Notes: generated by a model not told the origin, from the letters alone. Positions 26,001-41,000 are shown, counted from the stretch's first letter. The stretch: 64,000 nucleotides of DNA from Doris montereyensis (GCA_037039925.1 JAXRKP010001461.1:42501-106500), one strand, 5' to 3'. Numbers and translations are program-made.

Positions 26001-29000
26001 TCATTGAGACCTCCTACCAGGTTGTCTGTGATTTTCTGTTGGGGTTAACTCCCTTAGCCTTTTGTCAGCCAAGACCAGTCTGCAAGGCAGCAAGTTATGG
26101 TTTTCTGACGGAGTTTTCCTTAGCCTTTGGTCAGCCAAGACCCATCTCGTGAGGGTGAGGCCTGCTGGTCCTCGTACAGGGGCAAGCAACTGACTACTGC
26201 TCGGAGAAATGGGAAGAAGATATAAAGAGGCTTGTTTGTTTAATTGACATTTACCCAGCCCACCATCATGGTGATCTCAGGGTGAGTTAAGAGGAAAAAT
26301 CAAAAGTAAAGCTCCTTCAAGGCCAATACGGCCTATAGAGCCAAAGCTTATCCTGGTTTCTGTAGTGTGAAACGGAACAGGTGATAATAATCATCTCCTG
26401 GACAGGATGCTAGTCTGATGCAGGTTTTTACTCCCAAGCTAGTGCTTGTACCCATTTTGCACCTGGGTCGAGTGGGGAAAATGCGTGTTAAGTGTCTTTC
26501 CCAAGGAACACAACGTTGGGCCTGGCGGTGCCAGGATTTGAACCCAGGACCTCATGATTCCTAGTCCGGCAATCTAACCACTCAGCCACTGAATTAAGAT
26601 AAAAAATAAGTGAAACAGTAAAATGAAAGAAAGTAGGACCTACCAGCATCACCCGCCACCGGCTACATTTAAAAGAGGCACTGAAGCAAAGAAATCTAAC
26701 CTTGACAGAAGGAAACAAAGTGTCAGGGCATGGTAGCCTGGAGAAAAATCATTTCGGGTATCTAAACCCTCACAACAGAAGGTAGAATGGGAACTGACAA
26801 AGAAAAAATCATTTCGGGTATCTAAACCCTCACAACAGAAGGTAGAATGGGAACTGGAAACGTTTGAAATGACAGGTTGTTGGAATAGATTGAACCCAAA
26901 GTTTCTTACCAGCCTTTTCTTGAGCTCTTGCTTTCTCTTCCCTTTCTCATCCAAAAGCTGGGACAAGAAGCTGACAGCGCTATTCTCTGCTCACACACGA
27001 TGTTCTGGTGGTACACAGTTAAAACAAAGAGTTATACATACATACATACATACATACATACATACATACATACATACATACATACATACATACATACATA
27101 CATACATACATACATACATACATACATACACATCATAGTGAATTTAGATTTTTTAAAAATTCAATAAATCATAAAAAAAATACACCCAATACCCTAAAAA
27201 GCAGCCCCAAAATCTCACATCTTCCACACTCTAAACCCCAAGTCACAATTAAATCTTGGGGCTTTTGAAAAAAAATGGACTAACCTGGACAAATAAACTG
27301 CCCTCAACATTTTTTCTGAGGACGACACTTTGCCTCTGGACTACTGAATCCTCAAAAAGTAACAAAAATTCAGTCCCCATTAACAACAGAAGGTCACTGC
27401 AACATGGGAAGTGGAGGTAACAAAGACTGCAGTCACTGCAACATTAAGTCAACCGTAGTGGAGGTAACAAAGACTTCAGTCACTGCAACATTTGAAACAA
27501 CAGGTTGTTGGAATCACTGATAAACAACCCAAAGTTTCAGTTGCAACCAGTCCAAGTAGTGAGGTAACAAAGACTTGAGTCACTGCAACATTAAGTCGTA
27601 GTGTAACAAAGATTTTCACTGCAACATTAAGTCCCGTAGTTTCTCATAAGAAACCGTAGTGGAGGTAACAAAGATTTCAGTCACTGCAACATTAAGTCAA
27701 CAGTGGGAGGTAACAAAGACTTGGCAACATTCTCGTAGTGGAGGTAACAAAGACAGTCACACATTAAGTCAACTGAGTGGAGGTCTGGACATTTAACTAC
27801 TGAGTCACTGCAACATACAAAGTACATACAAACAGGACTTCAGTCACTGCAACATTAAGTCAACCGTAGTGGAGGTAACAAAGACTTCAGTCACTGCAAC
27901 ATTAAGTCAACATAGTGGAGGTAACAAAGACTTCAGTCACTGCAACATTAAGTCAACAGTTAAGACTTCAACTGTAACATTAAGTCAACCGTAGTGGAGG
28001 TAACAAAGATGAGTCACTGCAACATTAAGTCAACCACAGTGGAGGTAACAAAAACTTCAGTCACTGCAACATTGTCAACATTAAGTCAGTCACATCATTA
28101 AGTAGTGGAGGTAACAAAGATTTCAGTCACTGCAACATTAAGTCAACCGTATGGAGGTAACAAAGACTTCAGTCACTGCAACATTAAGTCAACCGTAGTG
28201 GAGGTAACAAGGACTTCAACTGCAACATTAAGTCAACCGTAGTGGAGGTAACAAAGACTTCAGTCACTGCAACATTAAGTCAACCGTAGTGGAGGGATTA
28301 GTCACTGCAACATTAAGGTAGTGGAGGTAACAAGACTTCAGTCACTGCAACATTAAGTCAAAAGTGGAGGTAACAAAGACTTCAGCCACTGTAACATTAA
28401 GTCAACCGTAGTGGAGGTAACAAAGGACTGCAACATTAAGTCAACCGTAGTGGGTAACTTCAGTCACTGCAACATTAAGTCAACAAATAAAAGGTAACAA
28501 AGACCGTAGTTCAGTCACTGCAACATTAAGTCAACCGTAGTGGAGGTAACAAAGACTTCAGTCACTGCAACATTAAGTCATTAAGTCAAAGACTGCAACC
28601 GTAGTGGAGGTAACAAAGACTTCAGTCACTGTAACATTAAGTCAACCGTAGTGGAGGTCAAAGACTAGTCACAACATTAAGTCAACCGTAGTGGAGGTAA
28701 CAAAGACTTCAGTCACTGCAACATTTAAACATTAAGTCATTAAGTCCGTAGTGGAGGTAACAAAGACTTCAGTCACTGCAACATTAAGTCAACCGTAGTG
28801 GAGGTAACAAGGATTTCAGTCACTGGAGGTAACAAAACAGTCACTTAAACATTAAGTCAACCGTAGTGGAGGTAACAAAGACTTCAGTCATTAAGTCAAC
28901 ATGGAGGTAACAAAGACTTCAGTCACTAAGTCAAAGGTAACAAAGACTTCAGTCACTGCAACATTAAGTCAACCGTAGTGGAGGTAACAAAGACTTCAGT

Positions 29001-32000
29001 CACTGCAACATTAAGTCAACGTAGTGGAGGTAACAAAGATTTCAGTCACTGCAACATTAAGTCAGTAGTGGAGGTAACAAAGACTTCAGTCACTGCAACA
29101 TTAAGTCAACCGTAGTGGAGGTAACAACTTCAGTCACTGCAACAAACATTAAGTCAACCCGTAATGAGGTAAAAAAGACTTCAGTCACTATAAACATTAA
29201 GTCAACCGTAGTGGAGGTAACAAAGAGTCACTGCAACATTAAAAGAGTGGAGGTAACAAAGATGTCACTGAACATTAAGTGTAGTGGAGGTAACAAAGAT
29301 TTCAGTCACTGATTTCATTAAGTCAACCAGGTAAGATTTGAGGTAACAAAGATTTCAGTCACTGCAACATTTAAACATTAGTTGAGTCAAGACTTCAGTC
29401 ATTTCAACATTAAGTCAACCAGGGAGGTAAAAAGATTTCAGTCACTGCAACATTTAAACATTAAGTCAACCGTAGTATGTAACAAAGGTAACATCTTAGG
29501 GTGAATTAAACATAAGAAACAGCAAGATGGAAGATATGTGAAAGAATTGATGGCAAGAAGTGGGAACATTAAGTACCAGCATCACCCACCAACCAGCATT
29601 ACTAAATATAACGGCGATTGCTGTAGGTACAAGTTATGTCAGTAGTGAAACTCTGTTATTATTGGACTGGCAACCGATATAAAGTTCTACTGCAACATTG
29701 GTAGTGGAGGTAACATAAATCAAACTGAAATTTTAGTCTGTATCCCTACACAGAGGACAGGCTCACTAACATAATGTCATCATCCCCCAAGCCTTTTCAT
29801 TTAAAGTTTTTTCTCAAATCTCTGAGGAGCATAAAATACAACAGTCTGTTAGGTGTGGTACAAAAACTTCAGCATACTAACACCCTGACAGGTTTCTTTT
29901 AAAATGATAGCTAGCTATAACACTATAGGTATTTAAACCCAGTGAGGAAAGTGAAGTGAAGTGATTTTCCTACGAGTACAAAGTGAAGTGAAGTGATTTG
30001 AGTAAAATAGCGTTGTCGTGATTTCAGACCCACAACACTATCTGTTCTGCAGCAATGGCTCTAATTATAGAAAAACGGAGAAAAAAAGACAACTTTCAGT
30101 CTTATCTTTTTGTTCTTCTTCTGCATCAAATTAAAGGATTAAAAACAAGAAACTTCAGAGAGAATTTAAAGAACATCACATTTTTCAAGCATCAAAATTC
30201 ACTGCTTTAAACTCAATACTCAAATTCATTTTCCAAACGTTTTCCTCTCTGTTCAATCTCCACCCTGGTAAGCTGAGCAAGTTCTGCTTCAATGATCGTT
30301 ATCTGTGAACGAATCCTAGAGTGAGCGTTGTCGGGAAACGATGAGTGCTTCAAAGGCAGCCTTCTGTAATTCTTCCTGAATGAAAGAAGAGAGTGGCACG
30401 TTTTCACTATCTAATCGGTCCCTTGTTTCATCGTTCGTCTGTACAAATTGAAATCAAACCTTTCTCCTCTATGGCTTGCTGTGTAAACAATATGCATCAA
30501 GACTGATTATCCCCTAACAAATACACTATCAGTGTCAAACTTCTGTAAACAATATGCATCAAGACTGATTATCCCCTAACAAATACACAATCAGTGTCAA
30601 ACTTCTGTAAACAATATGCATCAAGACTGATTATCCCCTAACAAATACACAATCAGTGTCAAACTTCTGTACCAACACGATTTAATTTGAAGACTGTTTA
30701 AAAAAAAAATCAAACTCACATCCACAATTGAGGTGATTTCAGGGTTTCTAGATTTCTAAACAATATGCAGGATTTCAACATCTACAACTGAGGTGATTTC
30801 AGGGTTTTTAGTGACAAGGTGATTTCACATTTCAATCAGGTGATTTCAGGGGTTTTTAGTAATTTCTAACTCACATCTACAACTGAGGTGATTTCAGGGT
30901 TTTTAGTAGGATTTCTAACACATCCACAACTGAGGTGATTTCAGGGTTTTTTCAATTTCCAACACATCTTAATTTGATTTCAGGGTTTTTAGTAAATTTC
31001 TAACTCACATTCACAACTGAGGTGATTTCAGGGTTTTTAGTAGGATTTCTAACTCACATCTACAACTGAGGTGATTTCAGGGTTTTTAGTAGGATTTCTA
31101 ACTCACATCTACAACTGAGGTGATTTCAGGGTTTTTAGTAGGATTTCTAACTCCACACATCCACAACTGAGGTGATTTCAGGGTTTTTAGTAGGATTTCT
31201 AACTCACATCTACAACTGAGGTGATTTCAGGGGTTTTAGTAGGATTTCTAACTCACATCTACAACTGAGGTGATTTCAGGGTTTTTAGTAGGATTTCTAA
31301 CTCACATCCACAACTGAGGTGATTTCAGGGTTTTTAGTAGGATTTCTAACTCACATCCACAACTGAGGTGATTTCAGGGTTTTTAGTAGGATTTCTAACT
31401 CACATCTACAACTGAGGTGATTTCAGGGTTTTTAGTAGGATTTCTAACTCACATCTACAACTGAGGTGATTTCAGGGTTTTTAGTAGGATTTCTAACTCA
31501 CATCTACAACTGAGTTGATTTCAGGGTTTTTAGTAGGATTTCTAACTCACATCTACAACTGAGGTGATTTCAGGGTTTTTAGTAGGATTTCTAACTCACA
31601 TCTACAACTGAGGTGATTTCAGGGTTTTTTAGTAGGATTTCTAACTCACATCCACAACTGAGGTGATTTCAGGGTTTTTAGTAGGATTTCTAACTCACAT
31701 CTACAACTGAGGTGATTTCAGGGTTTTTAGTAGGATTTCTAACTCACATCTACAACTGAGGTGATTTCAGGGGGTTTTAGTAGGATTTCTAACTCACATC
31801 TACAACTGAGGTGATTTCAGGGTTTTTAGTAGGATTTCTAACTCACATCCACAACTGAGGTGATTTCAGGGTTTTTAGTAGGATTTCTAACTCACATCCA
31901 CAACTGAGGTGATTTCAGGGTTTTTAGTAGGATTTCTAACTCACATCTACAACTGAGGTGATTTCAGGGTTTTAGTAGGATTTCTAACTCACATCTACAA

Positions 32001-35000
32001 CTGAGGTGATTTCAGGGTTTTTAGTAGGATTTAAAATTTGTGTCCAGACGGCCCGGTAAACAGCTAAGAAACGTTGACAGCGGTCAGAGCGTTGTGATCT
32101 GCATCTGGGATCTCCTTTCTATTGTCCGTCTTTGATAAGACTAGGGGTTGATCCACCTATCTGGACCAGGGTGGTGGGTTTTACTCAAGCACCGAGCCAA
32201 GTCCCCTGCTTGCTAGGTCAGCAATATGCCTCATGACCAATTGAAAGGGTCATTTCAATAGTGTGTCTGTGTCCATTTTCATGAAAAACGAGACAGAGAG
32301 ATAATCCAAGGGAAGAAAAGGAAAACATCCTTCCTGAAAAGTGTGAAAATGATATGATGAAAACACATCAAGTTCACAGCCGTTTGAAACTTGGAATTCG
32401 CAAAGGAGTGCCAAAGTCCATGATTTTTGTAATTTTTCTCTAAATGACTTAGGCACACTATTGAAATGATCCCTTCAATTATCCCCTTACAAATACACAA
32501 TCAGTGTCAATCTTCAACTGGAATGGAATGGAATGGAATGGAATGAATTGAAATGAAATAAAATGGAATGAAATGAAATAAAATGGAATGAAATGAAATG
32601 AAATGAAAAAAATAACTTGCCTCCTTGGCCAATTTGTCCACCATTCCCCTGTGTTCCCTTTCCTTGAAGTAGATGAGACTCTCCACCTCACCCTCATCCA
32701 GTGTCTCTCTGTGGAAGAGAATTGTTTCACTGAACTTTATTCCATCTACTACAATTGACCATCTCAGTTTGTTTGTTGTTTCCTGGAAGAATACCCTGTC
32801 AGTTTGTTTGTTGTTTCCTGGAAGAATACCCTGTCAGTTTGTTTGTTGTTTCCTGGAAGAATACCCTGTCAGTTTGTTTGTTGTTTCCTGGAAGAATACC
32901 CTGTCAGTTTGTTTGTTGTTTTTCCTGGAAGAATACCCTGTCAGTTTGTTTGTTGTTTCCTGGAAGAATACCCTGTTAGTTTGTTTGTTGTTTCCTGGAA
33001 GAATACCCTGTCAGTCACATCAACCCTGTCAGTTTGTTTGTTGTTTCCTGGAAGAATAGTCAGTCACAAACCGTGTAAGTCCAATTTTGGATGTTTTGAG
33101 AAAATCAAAGACAAAGATGCTACGCTTTTTAATCTGTTTTCACAGACATACACGGTTTGCAAGTGTCAAAACCAGACCCAATACGGATACACGGATTGCT
33201 CATATGGTTAATATCTGGGGTTCTATTGGTTCTTGTGCCACGGAAACTGGACGAATCATCTTATATACTATGTTAAAAAAGCAAAAAAATAAGATGTTAC
33301 TAATTTTAGACTTACACAGTTTGCGACGTTCACCGTTGATATGCCATGTGGGGATCTCAGGGTGAATCAAGAGGAAACAGCAAGATGGAAAACCACATGT
33401 AAAAGAGTAAAAGGGAAAGAAAAAGGACCTATCAGTAGGAACGAAAAAAGTAATGAGCACAATGGGTTCACTCACTGTTCCAAGGCATCTCTCATCGTCT
33501 CGTCTTTGTCCACGACAACTTCCTGTCTGGCTTCTTCTATGGAGGCAAACTCCGACAGCATCACTTTCATGGCATCTGGTGGATGATTGGAAGGAAAAAA
33601 ATAAATTTGTTTTTAAACCTTTAGTGACTTTTTCATACTTAATGCATTGAATGTACCATTTTGCCTTCAGAAAAACAAATATTCTCTTACCACTACTATC
33701 CCTAACTTCCTGACCAATATACAGTAGCAGCCGTCTGAGGACATGTTGCCTAACACCCCAGTTCATCTACCAGCATGCTTACTCAGGGTACAACATTTTT
33801 TCTATATAAATTGGCCCCTCGACAGCATGACTGGATTGGCTAACAAGATGGGTTTTTTTACTGACGCCTAACTTGTCAAAGTTGTCAAGACGGATGTCTC
33901 TTTTCACAGATTTCAAACAGGAAGGCAGTTCAACTAAACAAGATGTGTAGATGGCCAAGCCGAGCTTCTCAGCTGTAATAAAGAGATGCTGATAGCAAAC
34001 TCTATCCGACAGACGAAAAAGTGTATATGTCATCGCCCTCATCACGTACTGGCGTAAGCGCCACTTTGCCTGAAATTGAGTTACGGTACCATCGTAGCGT
34101 GATTCCAAGTCTACATCCTCTCAAATTGTGGTATCGATACCTTCATTGGTTACTGAGATACACAGGTGGTATGTGGTGTAACGTAATCAGCCATTTTTAA
34201 TTGTATCATATCACGTACTAGCGTAAGGACCGTTAATTATGTTACTTCGTGAAAACAACTGGCACCATATTGCACTTTCGTTCTGACACCCCGTACTAGT
34301 ACTAGCGTAAGCGCTTCTTTTTAAAGGCATTGAATAAGGAATATACCTGACAAACAGGAATAAAAATACCCATAACCTCCACCTATTTTTGTGACATCAT
34401 CCTTTTCCGGTTATCTACCACCTGCTGCCAGACGACAACTTGCATCTTGACTTTGATATTGTTTTCAACGCCATTGAATAAGATTAAGGTAAGGAATCAT
34501 AATGGTGCTTATAAATAAAACTACATGCATGTTGTAGCTAGATATATGTTCGTGGGGATTTCGGCAAAGCGTGTTGTGTGTAGCTTGTGAGTGGAGAAAT
34601 GCACCTCGTTTCATTGGATGTGCCTGTGTGCTGGAGCACGGACATGATCTTACCACCCTCTGCACCCCTACCCCACCCCATCTCCACGCACTCGCCCTCC
34701 CTTTGGCACAAAATGCGCACGCTGGAATCATCGCCGTTTTAAGTGACACATCCCATTAACTATGGGAAGAAACGAACATCCCTGATAATTAATTCATGTG
34801 AATTTAAAGTCCCACCCCCCACACATCCCAAATGAAAATATTGGTTATCTTTATCAGTTATGATTTGAGATTGTGATCCCTTCATTATATTTAGCATATA
34901 CATGTGGGGAGACTGAATTGATTTAAAAGGCGTCTCCATACATGATTCAATACTGTCAATGGGTGTACACTGATTCAATACTGTGTCAATGGGTGTCAAT

Positions 35001-38000
35001 GGGTGTATGCCTGTGTCAATGGGTGTATGCCTGTGTCAATGGGTGTATGTCTGTGTCAATGGGTGTATGTCTGTGTCAATGGGTGTATGTCTGTGTCAAT
35101 GGATGTATGTCTGTGTCAATGGGTGTATGTCTGTGTCAATGGGTGTATGATGGGTGTATGTCTGTGTCTGGGTGTATGTCTGTGTCAATGGGTGTATGAC
35201 TGTGTCAGTGGGTGAATGTCTGTGTCAATGGGTGTATGTCTGTGTCAATGGGTGTATGCCTGTGTCAATGGGTGTATGTCTGTGTCAATGGGTGTATGCC
35301 TGTGTAAATGGGTGTATGCCTGTGTCAATGGGTGTATGTCTGTGTAAATGGATGTATGTCTGTGTCAATGGGTGTATGCCTGTGTCAATGTGTCTGTGTA
35401 AATGGGTGTATGCCTGTGTCAATGGGGTATGTCTGTGTAAATGGATGTCATGTCTGTGTCAATGGGTGTATGTCTGTGTCAATGGGTGTATGCCTGTGTC
35501 AATGGGTGACACAAGTATGTGTGCATATTAAATTATGTCTACGTACCGCAATGTAATTTCTTTACAGACATACCAAAGTCATCTCACCTTATGTCTCTGT
35601 AAAATATTTGTCTAACATTTTATAGCTGACAAAGATATAAAGCAAAATAATAGTGACACAAGGAAACATTATTTGGCATTGAAAAATGCTTGTGACTTTG
35701 CTCACCAAGGACTTCTTGCTTGCGTACATTTTGAAGTTCTTCCCACCTGACGGCAAACAGATCATCTTCTCTCATTCTGTGGATTGACAATAAACCAAAT
35801 AAACCAAGGAAAAACTCTCAACCAAGAGATTTAGCTAAGTGAATTATAAATAAAAAAATAGATTACATCCCAGGTTAATATCAAGTATGATTACTAGATT
35901 GAGTTAATACTCGATACTGTGGTTAAGTGAGTAGGTGTGAATGATACTGTTTGAACTTTTAATCATAAAACATGTTGAAAATGGTGGCTTGTGTCGATGA
36001 AAATTCTACCCAAACACAGGAAACAATGAAATTTACTTTCATTAACCGTTACTGTTGGTAGAAAGATTCCTCACAATGAATACGATGTTGGGATCTTTTT
36101 GAACCTACATGCAAAATATGTAACTCTTAGTGGCCTAGACACAGAGCCTTTGACAAACAAAGAGTGACCAACTCAGAATTATATACACAGATGTAGAGTT
36201 GAAGTTTGTGCTTCCCAAGTTGACACGAGTACGGTGTCGTCGACGCAATGTCTCCCTCTCCTTGCATGTTGGGAATCAGTGGCCCTTTCACTCTTTTACA
36301 TGTGGTCTTCCATCTTGCTGTTTCCTCTTGATTCACCCTGAGATCACCACATGGCATATCAATGGTGAAAGTCGCAAAGACAGTATAGATCCCATGAACC
36401 CCATAGAGACAGAAGTCATCTCAATTTCTGTAGCATCCAGCGGAAGAGGTGACAGTAAATGGCCTCCCTGACGAGATGTTAGCTGACACTGGTACTCATT
36501 CGCGCCTGGGTTGAAATTTCGATTTGATTTAATTTGATTTTACCCAGTTGAGAACAATGTTCTACCTGTCGGACACGATATTAGATCTTGCAATGCTAGG
36601 ATTTGAACAAAAGACCTCTACAACGCCAAAATCAACAGGATGACAGACAAGATAAAACACGACAAGAAGAAAGGGAGAAAACCTTCAATGTGTCCAGCCT
36701 CATAGTGACATCACATCACTGAGTGGCCATCTTGAGAGAAACAGTGTCAATAGCCACAAAACTCCCAGTGTAAGATGACACTGTTCTAAACAACAGCGTT
36801 GTTTAGGGGAAAATACATTTCCTTCATCACGACCAGAGATCTTGAGATTTAGTGGGACTCATTTGTGGCTGCTACATTGCCGGATTTGAGACTGTCATGT
36901 CCTGGCTTAAAATTCCAAATTTAGCGTTTAAGGTGGGGGGGCGGAGCGGAGCGATGAAGGCTATTTTACCATAAATGGGACAAATCTTGTTTATTGCACT
37001 ACTGGATGGAGCATTCCCTTCACATTGATACTATAAAAAAGCTCAGTATCGATTCTTTCATTTCATACGATATTTTTAGAAACAATACGGCCTTACCTTC
37101 AACACATCGGTTGTGCTAAAGTATAACAAGCTGGTACTCATTTTAATCATCCCAAAGTACTCTATATGAAAAATATACTTTGAGGAATTAATCTACAATA
37201 TTAGCTAAGATCTGCTGAAAATTACGGGAGACGTTCTGCACCTGTTATAAGAAAAATACCCTCTGACATGAGTAAAAGGGACCCGGAGCAGTTGAAATAG
37301 GGTCGACAAGAAGAATTTGAGAGCGTTTCAAGTTGTATGACGGTTCAAAGTATTACACTATTATTTTTAGGTTTATATGCGAAGAAACATTCAAATAAAG
37401 AAAAAAAATGTTTTAAGTTGCAATTTTCTCAAAATGTTATTTTTTTACTGCTCTTTGCGCTCTACTTTTTTTTTATTTATCGTCTTATTGCCCCTAAATT
37501 TAGTATATAGCATATACGAAGTAATACAAAATTTTACCCAATAGCAATTTTTGATATTTCTTCAAATTTTGCAAAATATTTTTTGTGTGATTAAATTTGC
37601 CAAAAATTGGAAAAAGTGATATTTTCTTCATAATAACTGACCAACTCAATTCTTGAGTATTACTGTCAGCGTGCAGCATATTATGATACTTAATTCTATT
37701 TCTTTGAAGCCTTCAGTGCCACTGTCCAGTAAAAATTTTTGTTAGCAGTTTGTTCCATGGCCACATTGTACTAGCTTTTTAATTTGCTTTGATTTTACCA
37801 ACGTCCAAATGATTTGTCAACACGCACAGAGCATTGTGATCTATGAGACCTCCTTTTATGGTCTGTCTGTCTGTCTCCCACGGGACTAAGTGCCGATTGC
37901 CCTACCTGAACCGGGGGCGTGGGTTTTTTCAGCCTGTCGGGCACAAACCCACGACCTTTTGGTTGAGGGTTGTCTCTAGACCACCAAGTTCCCCCCTTTT

Positions 38001-41000
38001 GTAAAAGACCAAAATGAGAGCAGACGTCTGTCATTGTTTGTAAATGCGGTGGAAGGCCGTCACCGATGCCATGATCTGACAAAATCAGCTGATGATAATA
38101 ACAATGATGATGATGATGACGTGTCAATGATGTTCAAATAGAACAAAAGTGGCTTACCTTTCCCGGTCCAACTCCTCCAGAAGGATTTCCGTTTCTTTGG
38201 CCTTGGTGTTGTAGTCCAACAGCTCTGCCAGGAGGTTGGCGACACCTTTCTCAACTACACAAAAATTTAAAAAAAACAAAACAAAAAGACGATGGAATGA
38301 AACATGTCAATACACAAATTCCTTTACAAAAAAAAAGAAGAAAAAGAAGTAAAATTCCTTCAAGGCCATTAAGGCTCATAGAGTCGGAGCTAATCCCGGT
38401 TTCTGTAGCATGAAGCGGAACAGGTGATAATAATGATTTCCTGGACATGATGCTAGTCTCACACAGGCTTTTACTCCGAAGCTAACATTTGCACCTGAGT
38501 CAAGGGGGCACGGCACCTGGACTGGCAAGTTTTGGACCAAAAGGTTAATTTTCTGTTCTTTGCATTTTCGGGTAGAATAATCATTTATCTACAATGTTCA
38601 TATGACGTATAATTTTTTTTTTTACAAAATATTTTAAAGGCGAAGGTAGATTTTGACATAAATTACCCTAACACTGACTGAGAAGATAGCAGTAAAAACC
38701 CATATATTGGCGGTTAATCGCAACAAATGTGGTTTTAATTGCCAAACACCGACTTGACCTCATTTCTGCCGACACCGATCGACGCTTGCCCATCACTGTG
38801 AGATATAAGAGGCGTTGCGCGTCAGTGTGTATGTAAACACACGCACAAGCATAGGATATAGAAGAAAAAACAAGAAACTGGTCATTTCGACATGTTTTCA
38901 TGACAGTGCACATCTAAATATAGATTTATAATCCTATTTACACAAGTAACAATGCCAGGGACTGTCGAAAGAGTACGAGGGCTGCTACAAGGGAAACCCG
39001 TCTGAAGTCTTTTATTTGTGGTATTTTCTTTTGATTTTTTTACTTGCATTTTCTCCAAATGTAGTTTTTCCACACTAAAAATCTATCAAACGATTTGTCT
39101 TATATTTGGCACACAGGTGTCTCTTGTCAATGTTAACAGACGGTCGTCAGTTTTTATTTATAGTAATTTAAAACTTTTTTTGGTAATAAAAATGCCGTCT
39201 TTGAACAGCACGATATATAGTATTTTCAAAAATTCATTAAGAAAAAACTATCCAAAATACAACAAAAAAAAACTGGACGTCACTCATTGGAAAAGACGAT
39301 CTGCACAGGCTTTGAGTGATTTTATTTTTAAATAAGGAAGGAGATAGATTTTGAAAATTGAGTCAAAATCCAAGATGGCTGAGCTGTTTCTATGGCAACC
39401 AAGGATGCTACAAAAAGTTTTCAATGATATAGGATGAGTGTATTTTGGCAGTTACTCATGCATACTAAATGCAAGCACTTAACTCAGATCTGACAAACAA
39501 ATCACTTGATGAAATGTTGTCACTTAGCAGATCTGACTAGGTGAAACTTTGCTATTGCACATCAAAACCTTTTGCCAAAACACTCATCAGATCTGACGTT
39601 GGATGACACTGTTTTGTGCATCAAACCTAGAGCACAATAGCAAATCAATCTGACAGGATCAATAGGATGATGAGTTGGTATCAACCTGGATTCTTGATGG
39701 AAGCACTCATCAGATCTGACAGGTGAACAGCTTATGAGTTGGCATCAAACCTAGATGTGAAATCTGGAAGCACTCATCAGATCTAACAGGTGAATAGCCT
39801 GATGAGTTGGCATCAAACCTTGATGTAAGCTTGGATGGAAGCACAATCAGATCTGAACAAAACAATGAGTTGGAAAACCTGGATGTAAGGCATGGAAGCA
39901 CTCATCAGATCTGACAGGTGAACAGCTGAATGAGTTGGCATCAAAGATGGATGTATAGGCTTGCAATCATCAGATGATCAAAACCTCAATAGATGAAGCA
40001 CTAAGTCAGGATGAACACTGCATCAAAATGTAAGGCATGGAAGCACTCATCAGATCTGACAGGTGAATAGCGCTTGATGAGTTGGCATCAAACCTGGATG
40101 TAAGGCATGGAAGCACTCATCAGATCTGACAGGATCAAACCTGATGTAAGCCATGAGGATTGAGCGCTCAAGATTCTGGAAGCACTCATCAGATTGACAG
40201 GTTCTGAGTTGGCATCAAAGATGTATGGAAGCACTCATCAGAAAGGTGAGCAGCGCTTGATGAGTTGGTATCAAACCTGGATGTAAATCTGGAAGCACTC
40301 ATCAGATCCAGGAGAAAGCGCTTGATGAATCAAACCTGGATGGACAGCACTCAAGATCCTGGATGAGTTGGCATCAAACCTGGAAACTGGAAGCACTCAT
40401 CAGATGACAGGTGAACAGAATTTGATGAGTTGGCATCAAACCTAGATGGCCATGGAAGCACTCATCAGATCTGACCGTGATGAGTTGGTCAAACTAACAA
40501 GGAAGCACTCATCAGATCTCAGGCGAACAAAACAATGAGTTATCAAAACCTGGATTCATGGAAAATGACAAACAGCGCTTGATGAGTTGGCATCAAACCT
40601 GGATGTTGGAAGCACTCATCAGATCTAACAGGTGAATACATGAGTTGGCATCAAACCAGATTATCCTGAATAGCTCATCAGATTGACAGATGAAAGCGCT
40701 TGAAAGTGAGTGGCATCAAACCTGGATGTAAGCCATGGAAGCACTCATCAGATCTGACAGGTGGAACAGCCTTGATGAGTTGGCATCAAACCTAGATGTC
40801 ATGAAGCACTCAGATCTGATGACCTCCTGGATAGATGAAGCACCATCAGATCTGACAGGTGAACAGCGCTTGATGAGTTGGCATCAAACCTGGATGTAAG
40901 GCATGGAAGCACTCATCAGATTTGTAGCGCAAGTGGATTTGTTGGAAGCACTCATCAGATCTGACAGGTGAACAGTTGGCATCAAACCTAGATAACCAAG

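Noticed and set aside
33200..33766. 188-codon minus-strand open frame
   Set aside because: It overlaps LRSAM1 exon L in the wrong frame and ignores both splice sites.
33779..34108. 109-codon minus-strand open frame
   Set aside because: No recognisable family, intronic position and no supporting signal; length is compatible with chance.
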